Source of the DNA: a virus
IMG/VR virus record: IMGVR_UViG_3300008267_000817
Location: 1-46,972 of that record
DNA length: 46,972 nt
Reading direction: 5' to 3' (one strand)
The position numbers and the translations under genes were made by a program. Below are positions 28,293 through 37,896 of the stretch, in pieces (position 1 is the stretch's first letter; every line of letters starts with the position of its first letter). The notes under the pieces are model-generated. The model searched no databases. It saw nothing but the letters and a program-made list of their open reading frames with translations, and had not been told where the DNA came from.

Positions 28293-30065
28293 ATGAGTTT
28301 ATCAAAAGAACAATTAATGTTAGAATATGTTAGATGTATGAAGGATACCCCATACGCGTTAAGAACATATTTACAAACATATGATAATACGGTATCAAAA
28401 TATGTCCCATTAGAATTATTTCCGGATCAAATATCACTCCTCAAAGATTATGAAGAATATGAGGAAAATATAGCATTAAAATATCGACAAGCCGGTGTAT
28501 CAACAGTAACCGCCGCTTGGGTATCAAAAAAACTTGTATTTGCAAAAAAAGAAAGACCAGAAAAAATATTGATTATTGCAAACAAACTCGACACCTCAAT
28601 GGAGATGGCAAATAAAATTAGAGCTTTTGTTGATCAGTGGCCAAGTTGGGTTGGAACTGGATTTTCAGCTGATAAGAACTCACAAAGACACTATAAATTA
28701 ACAAATGGTTGTGAAGTGAAAGCTGTTGCAACATCACGAGATGCGTTAAGGGGTTATACACCAACAGTTCTCGTTTTTGATGAGGCCGCGTTTATCGAAG
28801 CCGATGGTGATTTCTGGGCAGCTTGTATGGCATCACTATCTACCGGTGGTAAAGTAATTGTTGTTTCAACACCAAACGGATATGACCCAATTTATTATGA
28901 AATTTACAATCAAGCAACAAAAGGAATTAATAACTTTAAAATTTCTGAAATGTTTTGGTGGAAGGATCCGAGATATTCGAAAGATTTATATTTGGTTCCA
29001 ACTGATGATATGGTTGATTACCTTTTGAATAAAGAAGAAAAAGACCATAGTAAAAACATATCGTTTGGAGATAGTGACCCTTATGGTAGAGATTATGAAA
29101 AAATAAAAGAACTTTTTAACCAAGGATACAAACCATGCTCAACTTGGTATGAAAAAATGGTTAAAAAACTAAAATATGATAAAAGGAAGATAAACCAAGA
29201 GCTTAATTGTGAGTTTCTTGGGTCTGGTGATAATGTATTTGACTCAAAACAATTGGATTATATTAAAACAAATACAATACAAGACGCACCAAATAAAATG
29301 ATGGGTAACGCTCTTTTAATGTGGAAAGAACCAATACAAGGTCATAAATACATTATGGGTGTTGATGTTTCTCGTGGTGATAGTGAAGATTTTTCATCAA
29401 TCCAGATAATTGATTTTGATGAAAGAGAACAAGTTCTGGAATATGTTGGAAAAATCCCACCTGATGCACTTGCTGAAATAGCATATAAATGGGGAATGAT
29501 GTATAATGCATTTTGTGTTGTGGATATTACTGGTGGTATGGGAATTACAACCGTAAGAAAGATGCAGGAATTAGGTTATAAAAATTTATACATTGATGGT
29601 GTTGATTCTATGAATATTTGGGCTGTAAATAAAAGTACTGTAGATAAAATACCAGGAATAAACTTTAACAATAAACGAGTTCAGATAATTGCCGCATTTG
29701 AAGAATATGTTAGACACAAATTTAAGATAAGGAGTGTTAGATTATATAACGAAATGAACACATTTGTTTATGTAAATGGAAGACCAGATCACCAAAAAGG
29801 ACAACACGATGACCTTATTATGGGTATATCAATGGCAATTTATGTTGGGGAATCATCATTTCAAAAATTAGAAAAAGTAACAGAAAAGACAAAAATTATG
29901 ATTGAATCTTGGACTGTTGCAAATAACGATTCAGTTGGAAAACAAATTCATTTTGACCCTATGGTTCCAAATATGAACGCACAAAACGATAGATTTAGTA
30001 GGGATAATTCTGGACCATCCAGACGAGATTATATGGAATATGGTTGGTTATTTGGTAAAAGATAA
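28293..30065 (+). CDS. Terminase large subunit (gp17-like)
   Basis: A 590-residue packaging motor protein. The ATPase domain has a deviant Walker A YRQAGVST (64-71), as in T4 gp17 (SRQLGKT), Walker B VLVFDE (159-164) and a coupling motif STPNG (about 196). The RNase H-like nuclease domain begins around residue 350 with IMGVDVSRGDSEDFS and continues with VDITGG and a late HDDLIMG acidic pair. It docks on the portal, pumps DNA into the prohead and cuts the concatemer. No small subunit is recognised next to it. Confidence 0.93.
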   Translation: MSLSKEQLMLEYVRCMKDTPYALRTYLQTYDNTVSKYVPLELFPDQISLLKDYEEYEENIALKYRQAGVSTVTAAWVSKKLVFAKKERPEKILIIANKLDTSMEMANKIRAFVDQWPSWVGTGFSADKNSQRHYKLTNGCEVKAVATSRDALRGYTPTVLVFDEAAFIEADGDFWAACMASLSTGGKVIVVSTPNGYDPIYYEIYNQATKGINNFKISEMFWWKDPRYSKDLYLVPTDDMVDYLLNKEEKDHSKNISFGDSDPYGRDYEKIKELFNQGYKPCSTWYEKMVKKLKYDKRKINQELNCEFLGSGDNVFDSKQLDYIKTNTIQDAPNKMMGNALLMWKEPIQGHKYIMGVDVSRGDSEDFSSIQIIDFDEREQVLEYVGKIPPDALAEIAYKWGMMYNAFCVVDITGGMGITTVRKMQELGYKNLYIDGVDSMNIWAVNKSTVDKIPGINFNNKRVQIIAAFEEYVRHKFKIRSVRLYNEMNTFVYVNGRPDHQKGQHDDLIMGISMAIYVGESSFQKLEKVTEKTKIMIESWTVANNDSVGKQIHFDPMVPNMNAQNDRFSRDNSGPSRRDYMEYGWLFGKR

Positions 30066-30072
30066 TATTTAT
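30066..30072 (+). promoter_or_regulatory. Candidate late promoter (TATTTAT)
   Basis: TATTTAT ending four bases before the ATG at 30077. Confidence 0.4.
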
Positions 30073-30076
30073 TGTT

Positions 30077-30340
30077 ATGGGTTTAGCAAGAAGAAAAGTA
30101 TCTGGTAGAATAATAGGTGGTTCAAGATTGGTGGTTGACGGACAACCAATATTCTCAACAATTAAATATGTTCCAGACATTCGAAAAACAAGGAAACGAG
30201 AAGACTTTGTTGAAGGTGCGGAACCACCAGTCCCAACAACAACCACGACAACAACTCAATTTGTCGAAACTTGTAATATTGAGACTCAACAATTTGAAAT
30301 ATTAACAACACAAGATAATTCAAGACTAATTTGGTGTTAA
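30077..30340 (+). CDS. Small protein of unknown function
   Basis: An 87-residue protein between terminase and portal. It is basic at the start (MGLARRKVSGRIIGGSRLVV), has a run of seven threonines after PPVP (about 54-60), and ends with two cysteines. Threonine-run linkers are common in decoration or fibre-like structural proteins, but no function can be assigned. Confidence 0.6.
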   Translation: MGLARRKVSGRIIGGSRLVVDGQPIFSTIKYVPDIRKTRKREDFVEGAEPPVPTTTTTTTQFVETCNIETQQFEILTTQDNSRLIWC

Positions 30341-30377
30341 ACATTTAGTATTGGAGAAATATAGGTAAATTTTAAAT

Positions 30378-31937
30378 ATGGAAAAAAATAATCTAACTAT
30401 TTGGCAGAAACTATCAAAAACATTTGGTCCAAACTCACTTTTAAATATGGATCAATCAAGTGTGAAATTAGATAAAACTGTTTTATTAAAAACACCAAAT
30501 AAACAAGAATACGAAAAAGAAAAACTTGAATATCAACAAACTTTATTTTTAAGTAATCAATGGCAAAAAATTGAAAATAATTTATACGCTCAAGCGGTGT
30601 ATTACGAACCAAATAGGATTTCAGCGTTTTATGATTATGAATCAATGGAATATACTCCAGAAATTTCAACAGCACTTGACATATATTCAGAAGAATCAAC
30701 AACACCAAATCAAGATGGTTATGTATTGCAAATTTATTCTGAATCAAAAAGAATTAAATCAATATTAACGGATTTATTTAATAATGTATTAGATATCGCA
30801 ATTAACTTACCAATGTGGGTTAGAAATACTTGTAAATATGGTGATAATTTTGTTTATCTAAAATTAGACCCTGAAAAAGGTATTGTTGGATGTTTTGAAG
30901 ATGCGATGTTAATATATCGAACATCAAGAGCACCAGAAAGAAGGGTATTTAAGGTGTTTGTTGGAAATATGGACGATAAGGATGTTGAAGCTTACGTACA
31001 ACGAGTTGCTAATAAATTTAAAAGAGACCAAGTTGTTGATTCTAAAACTGGTAATGTTGATTTACGATTTAACCAAATGGCCGTAGACCAAGATTATTTT
31101 ATTCCAGTTAGAGATCCTGCAGCAACAATGCCAATTGAAACATTACCGGGTGCTCAAAACTTATCTGAAATAGCCGATATTGAATATATTCAGAAAAAAC
31201 TTGTAACAGCTTTAAGAATACCAAAAGCATTTTTAGGTTTTGAAGAACCGGTTGGTAATGGAGATAATTTATCTTTACTTGATATTCGTTTTGCTAGAAC
31301 AATCAATAAAATACAAAAAAGTATGATTGCCGAATTAAATAAAATTGCAATCATTCATTTATTTTTATTGGGTTTTGAAGACGAATTACATAACTTCACA
31401 TTAGGATTGACAAATCCATCTAAACAAGCTGATTTACTTATGGTTTCAGTTTGGAAAGAAAAAATATTACTATATAAGGATATGGTAACTGAAATTCCAA
31501 ACACATTACAACCAACTTCTGCAACTTGGGCTAAAAAACATATATTCGGATTTTCGGATGATGAAATTAAACTTGAAATCCAACAAGTTAGAATGGAAAG
31601 AGCTGTGGCTGCAGAGTTGGCTAATACAGCAACCGTTATTACACATACTGGTATGTTTGATAATATCGACAAGTTATATAAAACTGTGTCTGGTGAAACT
31701 GTAACCGCTGGTGGAGCAGCATCAGGTGGAGCACCACCACCAGCACCAGGTGGAGAAGCTGGTGGACCACCACCACCTCCGGGAGGAGAACCTATGATGG
31801 ATAGTGTTGAAAAAAGAAATTACAACATACTTTTAGAAAGTGATAATTTGACGGAAGATGATTATATTGATTTATCAAAAGGTAGGAATTCATTAGGTGA
31901 TATTGAAAAAGAATTGGATAAATTACTAAATGGGTAA
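30378..31937 (+). CDS. Portal protein (gp20-like)
   Basis: A 519-residue protein at the expected position after the terminase. The sequence shows features of T4-type portals: an N-terminal wing domain with MEYTPEISTALDIYSEES and VRNTCKYGDNFVYLKLDPEKGI, the central PVGNGDNLSLLDIRFARTINKIQKSM stretch leading into the stem/clip helices, and a C-terminal crown. An unusual Pro/Gly/Ala-rich insert (about residues 448-474) precedes the last helical segment. The dodecameric portal forms the packaging pore and the neck attachment site. Confidence 0.88.
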   Translation: MEKNNLTIWQKLSKTFGPNSLLNMDQSSVKLDKTVLLKTPNKQEYEKEKLEYQQTLFLSNQWQKIENNLYAQAVYYEPNRISAFYDYESMEYTPEISTALDIYSEESTTPNQDGYVLQIYSESKRIKSILTDLFNNVLDIAINLPMWVRNTCKYGDNFVYLKLDPEKGIVGCFEDAMLIYRTSRAPERRVFKVFVGNMDDKDVEAYVQRVANKFKRDQVVDSKTGNVDLRFNQMAVDQDYFIPVRDPAATMPIETLPGAQNLSEIADIEYIQKKLVTALRIPKAFLGFEEPVGNGDNLSLLDIRFARTINKIQKSMIAELNKIAIIHLFLLGFEDELHNFTLGLTNPSKQADLLMVSVWKEKILLYKDMVTEIPNTLQPTSATWAKKHIFGFSDDEIKLEIQQVRMERAVAAELANTATVITHTGMFDNIDKLYKTVSGETVTAGGAASGGAPPPAPGGEAGGPPPPPGGEPMMDSVEKRNYNILLESDNLTEDDYIDLSKGRNSLGDIEKELDKLLNG

Positions 31938-31944
31938 TATTTAT
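31938..31944 (+). promoter_or_regulatory. Candidate late promoter (TATTTAT)
   Basis: TATTTAT, 15 bases before the ATG at 31960. Confidence 0.5.
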
Positions 31945-31959
31945 TAAAAAATAATTAAA

Positions 31960-32673
31960 ATGAAATTTGGTATTATAAAAAGTAAAATAGAAAATATTTT
32001 AACCGAAAGTTTTGTTAAAAATTCATTCAAGGATCAAATCTTTGTTTTTGAAGAATTAGTATTAAAAAACAAAAACATCAAAAAATTATATTTTCTATAT
32101 GATGAACTATCATCAAATAAAGGATTGGATAAAAATTTAGCTGAAAGTTTTATTAACGAATGTATTACTATATTCGAAAATACTACTAACAAAATTTCAC
32201 CAAATGAAATTAAAGAATTGGAACTTTGGGTTAGTGAAGTAAAAAGTGAAAATAATTATGAAAATATTGATAATCTATTTTCATCAAATTTAGCATTACT
32301 TGAAAATAAACTAAAAAGTAGAAATCTAATCTCTGAAAACTTACAGAAATCAATCGAAACACCAGTTGAAATTAACGCAACTTTAGATGAGATTGTTGAA
32401 ACTGCGAATAAAACAATTAATGATTATATCTTAACTTTAAGTGAATCTGAAAGATTAAAAGTTAAAAACATATTAAAAGAATCAGATGAAAAACTACAAG
32501 TTAAGTTTGATTTACTTAAAGAAAGTGTTGTTGAAAAACTTACAGAACTTAAAGAAAACGAAGACAATAAAGAAGTATTAACAAAAATAGATGAAACAAT
32601 TCAAAAAGTTCAGGTCGAAAATTTTGATAGGTTAAACTATTTGAAACTAAAAGAACTGGAAAGGGATTTATAG
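31960..32673 (+). CDS. Helical prohead-core-like protein
   Basis: A 237-residue, almost entirely helical, Lys/Glu-rich protein. It sits between portal and protease, where T4 encodes core proteins gp67 and gp68. The leader MKFGIIKSKIENILTE (I/L-x-E at residue 16) suggests processing by the prohead protease. Coiled-coil prediction is likely throughout. Identity with T4 core proteins cannot be shown by eye. Confidence 0.62.
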   Translation: MKFGIIKSKIENILTESFVKNSFKDQIFVFEELVLKNKNIKKLYFLYDELSSNKGLDKNLAESFINECITIFENTTNKISPNEIKELELWVSEVKSENNYENIDNLFSSNLALLENKLKSRNLISENLQKSIETPVEINATLDEIVETANKTINDYILTLSESERLKVKNILKESDEKLQVKFDLLKESVVEKLTELKENEDNKEVLTKIDETIQKVQVENFDRLNYLKLKELERDL

Positions 32674-32850
32674 ATTTGTAAAATTTTCTTTAAATTTTGC
32701 CTTATTTAAAATCTGTCTATTTTTGACAGATTTTTTTTTATATTCTTTTTTTTCGTTTAATTGGTTATTTTGTCTGGTTTTAATAACCTTACTTTTTAAC
32801 TCCTTGAGTGCTCTTTCAATCCCACCCTTATTTACTTTAACTATTAGCAT
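32668..32850 (-). CDS. rpsU: Ribosomal protein bS21 homologue
   Basis: A 60-residue basic protein matching bS21: MLIVKVNKGGIERALKELKSK (cf. bacterial xxVxVxxxExxxxALRRxKRK) followed by a KTR...LNEKKEYKKKS and a helical basic tail. bS21 sits at the 30S platform by the 3' end of 16S rRNA. In Bacteroidota bS21 helps bury the anti-Shine-Dalgarno sequence, so a phage version could alter mRNA selection. It is encoded alone on the minus strand inside the head operon and overlaps the end of the upstream plus-strand gene by six bases. Other large phages also carry bS21. Confidence 0.85.
   Translation of the reverse strand: MLIVKVNKGGIERALKELKSKVIKTRQNNQLNEKKEYKKKSVKNRQILNKAKFKENFTNL
32709..32739 (+). 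terminator. Terminator embedded in the bS21 gene
   Basis: AAATCTGTC/GACAGATTT with T run. It would end the plus-strand transcript, yet on the minus strand it encodes part of the bS21 tail. Confidence 0.7.
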
Positions 32851-32931
32851 AAATTTTTTATTATATTTGATATATATAACAATAATATGTAAATTTTCAT
32901 TAAATAAACCACAAACGCATGAAAAATATTT

Positions 32932-33399
32932 ATGAAAAAAGGAAAAACAATAAAACTAACTGGTTTTAGAACATCAAAGGTTCATTTTGGAACTGTTGAT
33001 TCAAAAGAATTTAAATCACTATACTTAAACATTCAAACTTGGGTTGAACCAAAACAAGATACCGAAAATTGGAGTCGTGTTGTGTTAAACTTAAACCGAG
33101 CTGTGAAACATTCTGTATATGAACATATTGATAAAACAATGTTTGATGATAAATTTATCGTCGATTTAGATTTAAGAACATCTGGGTTACAATTAAAAAA
33201 GAAATCATTTATGAATTTAGAAATTAATTTATTCCTAAATGATGAGGTCGATTTTAAATCGTTGATTCTAAAAAGAAATTTAAAAAAATTAACAAAAGAC
33301 ATATTTTCAGATGTATTCACAAATAACGAATATTTTAAATTTTATTTAACAAAAAATGGAAATTCCAAGGTTGCCGTAGTAAAAACCGAAAAGGTTTAA
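32932..33399 (+). CDS. Conserved head-operon protein
   Basis: A 155-residue protein with a strand-rich N-terminal half (VHFGTVDSKEFKSLYLNIQTWVEP) and a lysine-rich C-terminus. It directly precedes the prohead protease. No motif recognised. The position suggests a head assembly or decoration role; a T4 counterpart is not evident. Confidence 0.65.
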   Translation: MKKGKTIKLTGFRTSKVHFGTVDSKEFKSLYLNIQTWVEPKQDTENWSRVVLNLNRAVKHSVYEHIDKTMFDDKFIVDLDLRTSGLQLKKKSFMNLEINLFLNDEVDFKSLILKRNLKKLTKDIFSDVFTNNEYFKFYLTKNGNSKVAVVKTEKV

Positions 33400-33406
33400 T
33401 ATTTAT
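33400..33406 (+). promoter_or_regulatory. Candidate late promoter (TATTTAT)
   Basis: TATTTAT, 14 bases before the protease ATG at 33421. Confidence 0.5.
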
Positions 33407-33420
33407 AATAAAATTTAATT

Positions 33421-34146
33421 ATGAAAATTTTAGCACCAAACGAAATAGGTAGGGGAATTCTTATTGAATACGATGCCGGTTATATTAACCCAAAGAGTGA
33501 GAATAACCATTTCATAATGGAATCCAAGTCTTTTTTAGACCATTCAAAACCATTTGAATTCTATGCTGTTTTACAAAAATATAATACACCAAATAGAAAC
33601 GGAAGAGTATATCCGGAAAAAATTCTAAAAAGAGAAGCTGATAATTATAAAAAAATGATTGAGAAAGGAACTTCGCTTTCGGAACTTAACCACCCAGAAT
33701 CTTCATTAATAGATTTAGATAGAGTATCACATATGATTACTGATATTTGGTGGGATGGTCCAGTATTATTAGGAAAGTTAAAATTATTAACATCACCAGG
33801 TTTTCACGAAAGAGGTATTGTATCTACAAAAGGTGATATGGCTGCCAATTATTTAAGACAAGGGGTTACACTTGGAATTTCTTCTCGTGGTGTTGGATCC
33901 TTAAAGAAAGTTGGGGAACAAAATGAAGTTCAAGATGATTTTGAATTAATCTGTTTTGACCTTGTGTCTTCACCATCAACACCTGGAGCTTATTTATTTT
34001 TGGATAAAGATGATCGTCATAAATTTGATGAAAATTTGGATGAAGAAAATAAATTGAGAGACCAAAGAATTTCTGGAATGGGTGAAGATAGTTTAGATAA
34101 AACAAAAAATTTAATGAATAGATTGTCATCTTTTCTTGATAAATAA
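33421..34146 (+). CDS. Prohead protease (gp21-like)
   Basis: A 241-residue serine protease of the T4 gp21 type. ELNHPESS carries the probable catalytic H91, and TLGISSRGVGS carries the nucleophile S154 or S155, in the order and spacing of phage maturation proteases. FDLVSSPSTPGA (about 180-191) matches the conserved downstream segment. It trims scaffold, core and capsid proteins after I/L-x-E inside the prohead, consistent with the leaders on many proteins here. It lies between core-like and scaffold genes, as in T4. Confidence 0.9.
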   Translation: MKILAPNEIGRGILIEYDAGYINPKSENNHFIMESKSFLDHSKPFEFYAVLQKYNTPNRNGRVYPEKILKREADNYKKMIEKGTSLSELNHPESSLIDLDRVSHMITDIWWDGPVLLGKLKLLTSPGFHERGIVSTKGDMAANYLRQGVTLGISSRGVGSLKKVGEQNEVQDDFELICFDLVSSPSTPGAYLFLDKDDRHKFDENLDEENKLRDQRISGMGEDSLDKTKNLMNRLSSFLDK

Positions 34147-34185
34147 AAAAAATGTTTCTATTATTTGAATAAATAAATAATAATT

Positions 34186-34401
34186 ATGGAACAAGGAGAA
34201 AAGTATTTTGTAGCAAAAATTTCATCAGATCTTTTGGATAATGAATCTGGTCGTGTAAAAAAAGTAAAAGAAGAAAAATTGGTATTAGGTTATACACCAA
34301 CGGATGTTGAGGCTAAAGTCACTAAAGTTTATGAAAACTATACGATGGACTGGAGAATCACTTCAATAACTGAAAGTAAAATTGATGAGGTTATAGATTA
34401 A
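34186..34401 (+). CDS. DUF4494-like small protein
   Basis: A 71-residue protein resembling DUF4494, a family seen almost only in Bacteroidota and their phages: a first strand with KYFVAKIS, VLGYTPTDVEAKVTKVYE (the family's sFTEAEa-like helix) and a final TSITESKIDEV. Function unknown. It separates the protease from the scaffold gene. Confidence 0.6.
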   Translation: MEQGEKYFVAKISSDLLDNESGRVKKVKEEKLVLGYTPTDVEAKVTKVYENYTMDWRITSITESKIDEVID

Positions 34402-34423
34402 TCTTAAAACTAATATTTAATGA

Positions 34424-34449
34424 AAGACGGACATTTGTTCGTCTTTTTT
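34424..34449 (+). terminator. Rho-independent terminator
   Basis: AAAGACG/CGTCTTT stem with T run. Confidence 0.78.
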
Positions 34450-34484
34450 ATTTTTAGTTGTTTTTTTTTGTAAAAATTTTAAAT

Positions 34485-34520
34485 AAAAAAGGGAAATATT
34501 AATTTATTTCCCTTTTTTAT
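34485..34520. terminator. Bidirectional terminator-like hairpin
   Basis: AAGGGAAAT/ATTTCCCTT flanked by A and T runs, just before the scaffold gene. Confidence 0.75.
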
Positions 34521-34551
34521 TACCAAAAAAGGATTTTTTACAAAATCAACA

Positions 34552-34558
34552 TATTTAT
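34552..34558 (+). promoter_or_regulatory. Candidate late promoter (TATTTAT)
   Basis: TATTTAT, 20 bases before the scaffold ATG at 34579, right after the terminators. Confidence 0.55.
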
Positions 34559-34578
34559 TATGAAAACAACTAAAACAA

Positions 34579-36057
34579 ATGAGTAAAAAATCTATGGTTG
34601 AAGAAGCTTTGTTACAAATTAAGAGTGTTGAACAAGCTATTAACAAAAATGCAGAAGGAATACTTTCATCAACAATGAAGAAAGAAATCAGTTCTCTAGT
34701 AAAAGAATCTCTTATGGAACAAGAGGAGATTGAAAATCCTGAAACTACCGATGAACCTATGGAACCAGAAATGATGTCTGAACCAGAAATGGGAAGTGAT
34801 GAACCAGAAATGATTGATGGTGATTCTGCTGACATTGAAGGTGAAGAACCAGAAATGGATGATATGGGTGGTATGGAAGATGATGAAGAAATGCCTACTG
34901 ATGACGAGACAGTGGATTTAACCGGAGCGTCAGATGCTGAGGTATTAAAGGTATTCAAAGCCATGGGTGATAATGACGGAATTGTTGTTACAAAGGACAA
35001 CAATGTTATTACATTAAATGATGGTGATGATGAATACATAATAAAAATAAATGAACAATTAGAAAAAGAGAACATGGAAAAAGAATTAGAAGAAATGTTT
35101 AATGAAGAGTGGGAAGATATGGATGATTTCGACTTTGAAGAAGAAGAGGAAGAAGACGATATGTCTGATTTTTTTGATTCTGAAGAAGATGAAGAAGATG
35201 AAGAAGAACTTTTTGAAATGGACGACTTCGATTTTGAAGAAGACGAAGAAGAAGATGAAGAAGAAGATGAAGATGATTTTGATAATTTTGGTGGTGATGA
35301 GCTTGAAGAAACAATCTATGAGATTGAAATGGATGAAGATGCTTTCGGAACTGAATTAGAAGAAATGATGTATGAATCTAAATCATTCAAACCAAAAGGT
35401 AATGTTGGTAAAGTTAAAAAAGTAAATTATACCTCAAATACTAAAGGTGGATTTGACGAAAAGAAAAAAGAAGCATTCGGTAAAGGTACTAAAGCTGTTG
35501 GAACCGGTAAAGCAAAGTTTGAGTACAAGGATGGTGAAAATCTTGATGGTGAATTTAAAGTAAAACCAAAAAAGGTTGAAACTAAAGAAGCTTCCAGATT
35601 CGTTAAACCAATCGAAAGAAAAGTTAAAAGAGGTCTAATGGCAGCACCAAAACATTTAAAAGAAGAAGTTGAAGAATTAAGAAGTAAAAATGATGAATAC
35701 AAAAAAGCTCTTGATTTATTCAGAACTAAATTAAATGAAGTTGCGGTATTTAATTCAAATTTAGCTTATGCTACAAGATTATTTACAGAACACTCAACAA
35801 CTAAACAAGAAAAAATCAATATTCTACGAAGATTTGACGATGTAGAAACTTTAAAAGAATCTAAAAATCTTTATAGAAGTATTAAAAATGAAATCTCAAA
35901 TAACTCATTAACAGAGAGTACTTCATTGAATGAATCTTTTGAAAGAAAGGTATCTAAAGCACCAGCTTCTGGATCCGCAGTAAATTTAATTGAATCAAAA
36001 ACATATGAAAATCCTCAATTTATGAGAATGAAAGATTTAATGACAAAAATAAAATAA
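34579..36057 (+). CDS. Prohead scaffold protein (gp22-like)
   Basis: A 492-residue, very acidic and helical protein between the protease and major capsid genes. Long runs of Glu/Asp with Met (about 50-115 and 165-260) are followed by a basic segment (270-350) and a C-terminal coiled coil (LKEEVEELRSKNDEYKKALDLF). Composition and position match T4-type scaffolds, which are degraded by the prohead protease during expansion. Several L-x-E and I-x-E sites are present. The sequence itself is too low in complexity for confident homology. Confidence 0.75.
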   Translation: MSKKSMVEEALLQIKSVEQAINKNAEGILSSTMKKEISSLVKESLMEQEEIENPETTDEPMEPEMMSEPEMGSDEPEMIDGDSADIEGEEPEMDDMGGMEDDEEMPTDDETVDLTGASDAEVLKVFKAMGDNDGIVVTKDNNVITLNDGDDEYIIKINEQLEKENMEKELEEMFNEEWEDMDDFDFEEEEEEDDMSDFFDSEEDEEDEEELFEMDDFDFEEDEEEDEEEDEDDFDNFGGDELEETIYEIEMDEDAFGTELEEMMYESKSFKPKGNVGKVKKVNYTSNTKGGFDEKKKEAFGKGTKAVGTGKAKFEYKDGENLDGEFKVKPKKVETKEASRFVKPIERKVKRGLMAAPKHLKEEVEELRSKNDEYKKALDLFRTKLNEVAVFNSNLAYATRLFTEHSTTKQEKINILRRFDDVETLKESKNLYRSIKNEISNNSLTESTSLNESFERKVSKAPASGSAVNLIESKTYENPQFMRMKDLMTKIK

Positions 36058-36091
36058 ACTTAAAAAAGTAAACTTTTTTAAACAATCGTAT

Positions 36092-36098
36092 ATTTATT
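36092..36098 (+). promoter_or_regulatory. Candidate late promoter (TATTTAT)
   Basis: TATTTAT, 38 bases before the capsid ATG at 36137. Confidence 0.5.
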
Positions 36099-36136
36099 TA
36101 TACATAACAATAAAATAAAGCTAAAAAATAAAAAAA

Positions 36137-37844
36137 ATGGGAGCATTATTAGAATCAGGTCTTGTTGGTAACATCGGTTTAAAACACCTTAAAGTTATCA
36201 AAGAAGATACAATTAACAAATGGGATAAATTAGGATTCCTTGAAGGCTAAATTGTTAGCTAACGATATCGTTTCTGTACAAGCAATGAACTTACCTATCG
36301 GTAAATTGTTCTACTTCGTACCTCGTATCCAAGGATACCAACAAACTAACCCTACTGATGTTGCAACTCACTACTCACCTGTTGGTTCACCATCAAATCC
36401 AGGTACTAGTGGACTTGGAGACGGTTATCCAAACCAACCAGGTGCTTTCGCTAAAAATCTTTATGATTTATTTTACGAAGGTTCTGAAGCTAGTCTTGAT
36501 CCAGCTGGTTTATTTGATTATTCAAAAGGTAAATGGTCTGCGGTTACTGCATCTACAAACGCTATCGTATGGAATAGTGCTGGTGGTTTTGACAATGCAA
36601 ATGGTGCTTATGATGGTAAAAATATCAGAAAAGTTCTTATCAAACTTTGTGATTTCAGAACATTAGGTGATGGTGCTGGTAAACTAATCGGACCTGATGG
36701 AAATGAAGTTGATACTGAAACTTTCTTATCTGACTTGAAAATTTTCGCTAATACTGATTTTACAGAAAGTGGTGACACTTGTAATGTTGTTTGGGATGAT
36801 GCTAATAATATTGGTAAACCATTATTATTTAGAGTTGTAACACAACAATATGGTAAAGGAATTGTTAATTATGGTCAAAATGTGAAAACAACTTTCCCTA
36901 ATGACGGAAATGGTGGTTCATATTATGATATCTGTGATTCAACAGGTTGTATCTATTTAGAAGTTGATTTATCTTGTCCTGCATGTTTTAATTGTGGTGC
37001 TGATTCATTAGATGGTTATACAGGAACAACAATTGACACATTAGCAAATGGTGATTTTACAGCTGTTTATAGAACTTACGAAAACCTTGAGTTCGCTGAC
37101 GAAATCGGTGAAGTATCTTTTGATCTTGAGTCTGTAACTGTATCTGTTACTGAAAGAAAATTAAGAGCTCAATGGTCTCCAGAACTAGCACAAGACGTTG
37201 CTGCGTTCCATAACATCGATGCTGAAGCTGAATTGACAGCTTTATTGTCTGAACAAGTTGCAGCTGAAATCGACCGTGAAATCCTTAGAGACCTTAGAAA
37301 AGGTGCTGCTTGGAACTTACGTTGGGATTACAACGGATGGAGAAGATTGAACTTGACAACTTCTTACACTCAAAAAGATTGGAATCAAACTTTGATTACT
37401 GCAATCAACCAATTGTCTGCACAAATCCACAAATCTACTTTAAGAGGTGGTGCAAACTGGATTGTAGTATCTTCTGAAATTTCTGCAATCTTTGATGATT
37501 TAGAATACTTCCACGTATCTAACGCTTCTCCGGAGCAAGATCAATACAATATGGGTATTGAAAGAGTTGGAACATTGGCTGGTCGTTACCAAGTGTATAG
37601 AGATCCTTACTTCCCACCAAACACAATCTTGTTGGGTCACAAAGGAACATCTTTACTTGACACTGGTTACATCTACGCACCGTATGTACCTCTTCAATTA
37701 ACACCTACAATGTATAACCCATTCAACTTTACACCGATTAAAGGTATTATGACTCGTTATGCTAAGAAAATGGTTAACAACCGTTTCTACGCTAGAGTAA
37801 CTGTTGATGGTGTTCGTACATTTGATTTAAGAGAATTGAGATAA
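36137..37844 (+). CDS. Major capsid protein (gp23-like), frame change near residue 35
   Basis: T4-type major capsid protein. The first frame (ATG 36137) gives MGALLESGLVGNIGL...INKWDKLGFLEG and stops at TAA 36248-36250. The rest (36240-37844, 534 codons) is open in the +1 frame and carries the capsid features NLPIGKLFYFVPRIQG, a long insertion with GNVVW-type strands, and the C-terminal KGIMTRYAKKMVNNRFYARVTVDGVRTFDLREL. A +1 shift at CTT-GAA or GGC-TAA would join them; a restart at TTG 36240 or ATG 36285 is the alternative. Codon use in this gene is less AT-biased than its neighbours (e.g. GTAACTGTT, CGTTAC), as in highly expressed genes. Confidence 0.88.
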
Positions 37845-37866
37845 TCAAAATCTTAAAAATATAAGG

Positions 37867-37896
37867 AAAAGGTCAGATTAATCTGACCTTTTTTTA
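37867..37896 (+). terminator. Rho-independent terminator
   Basis: AAAGGTCAGA/TCTGACCTTT with four-base loop and T run, behind the capsid gene. Confidence 0.9.
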
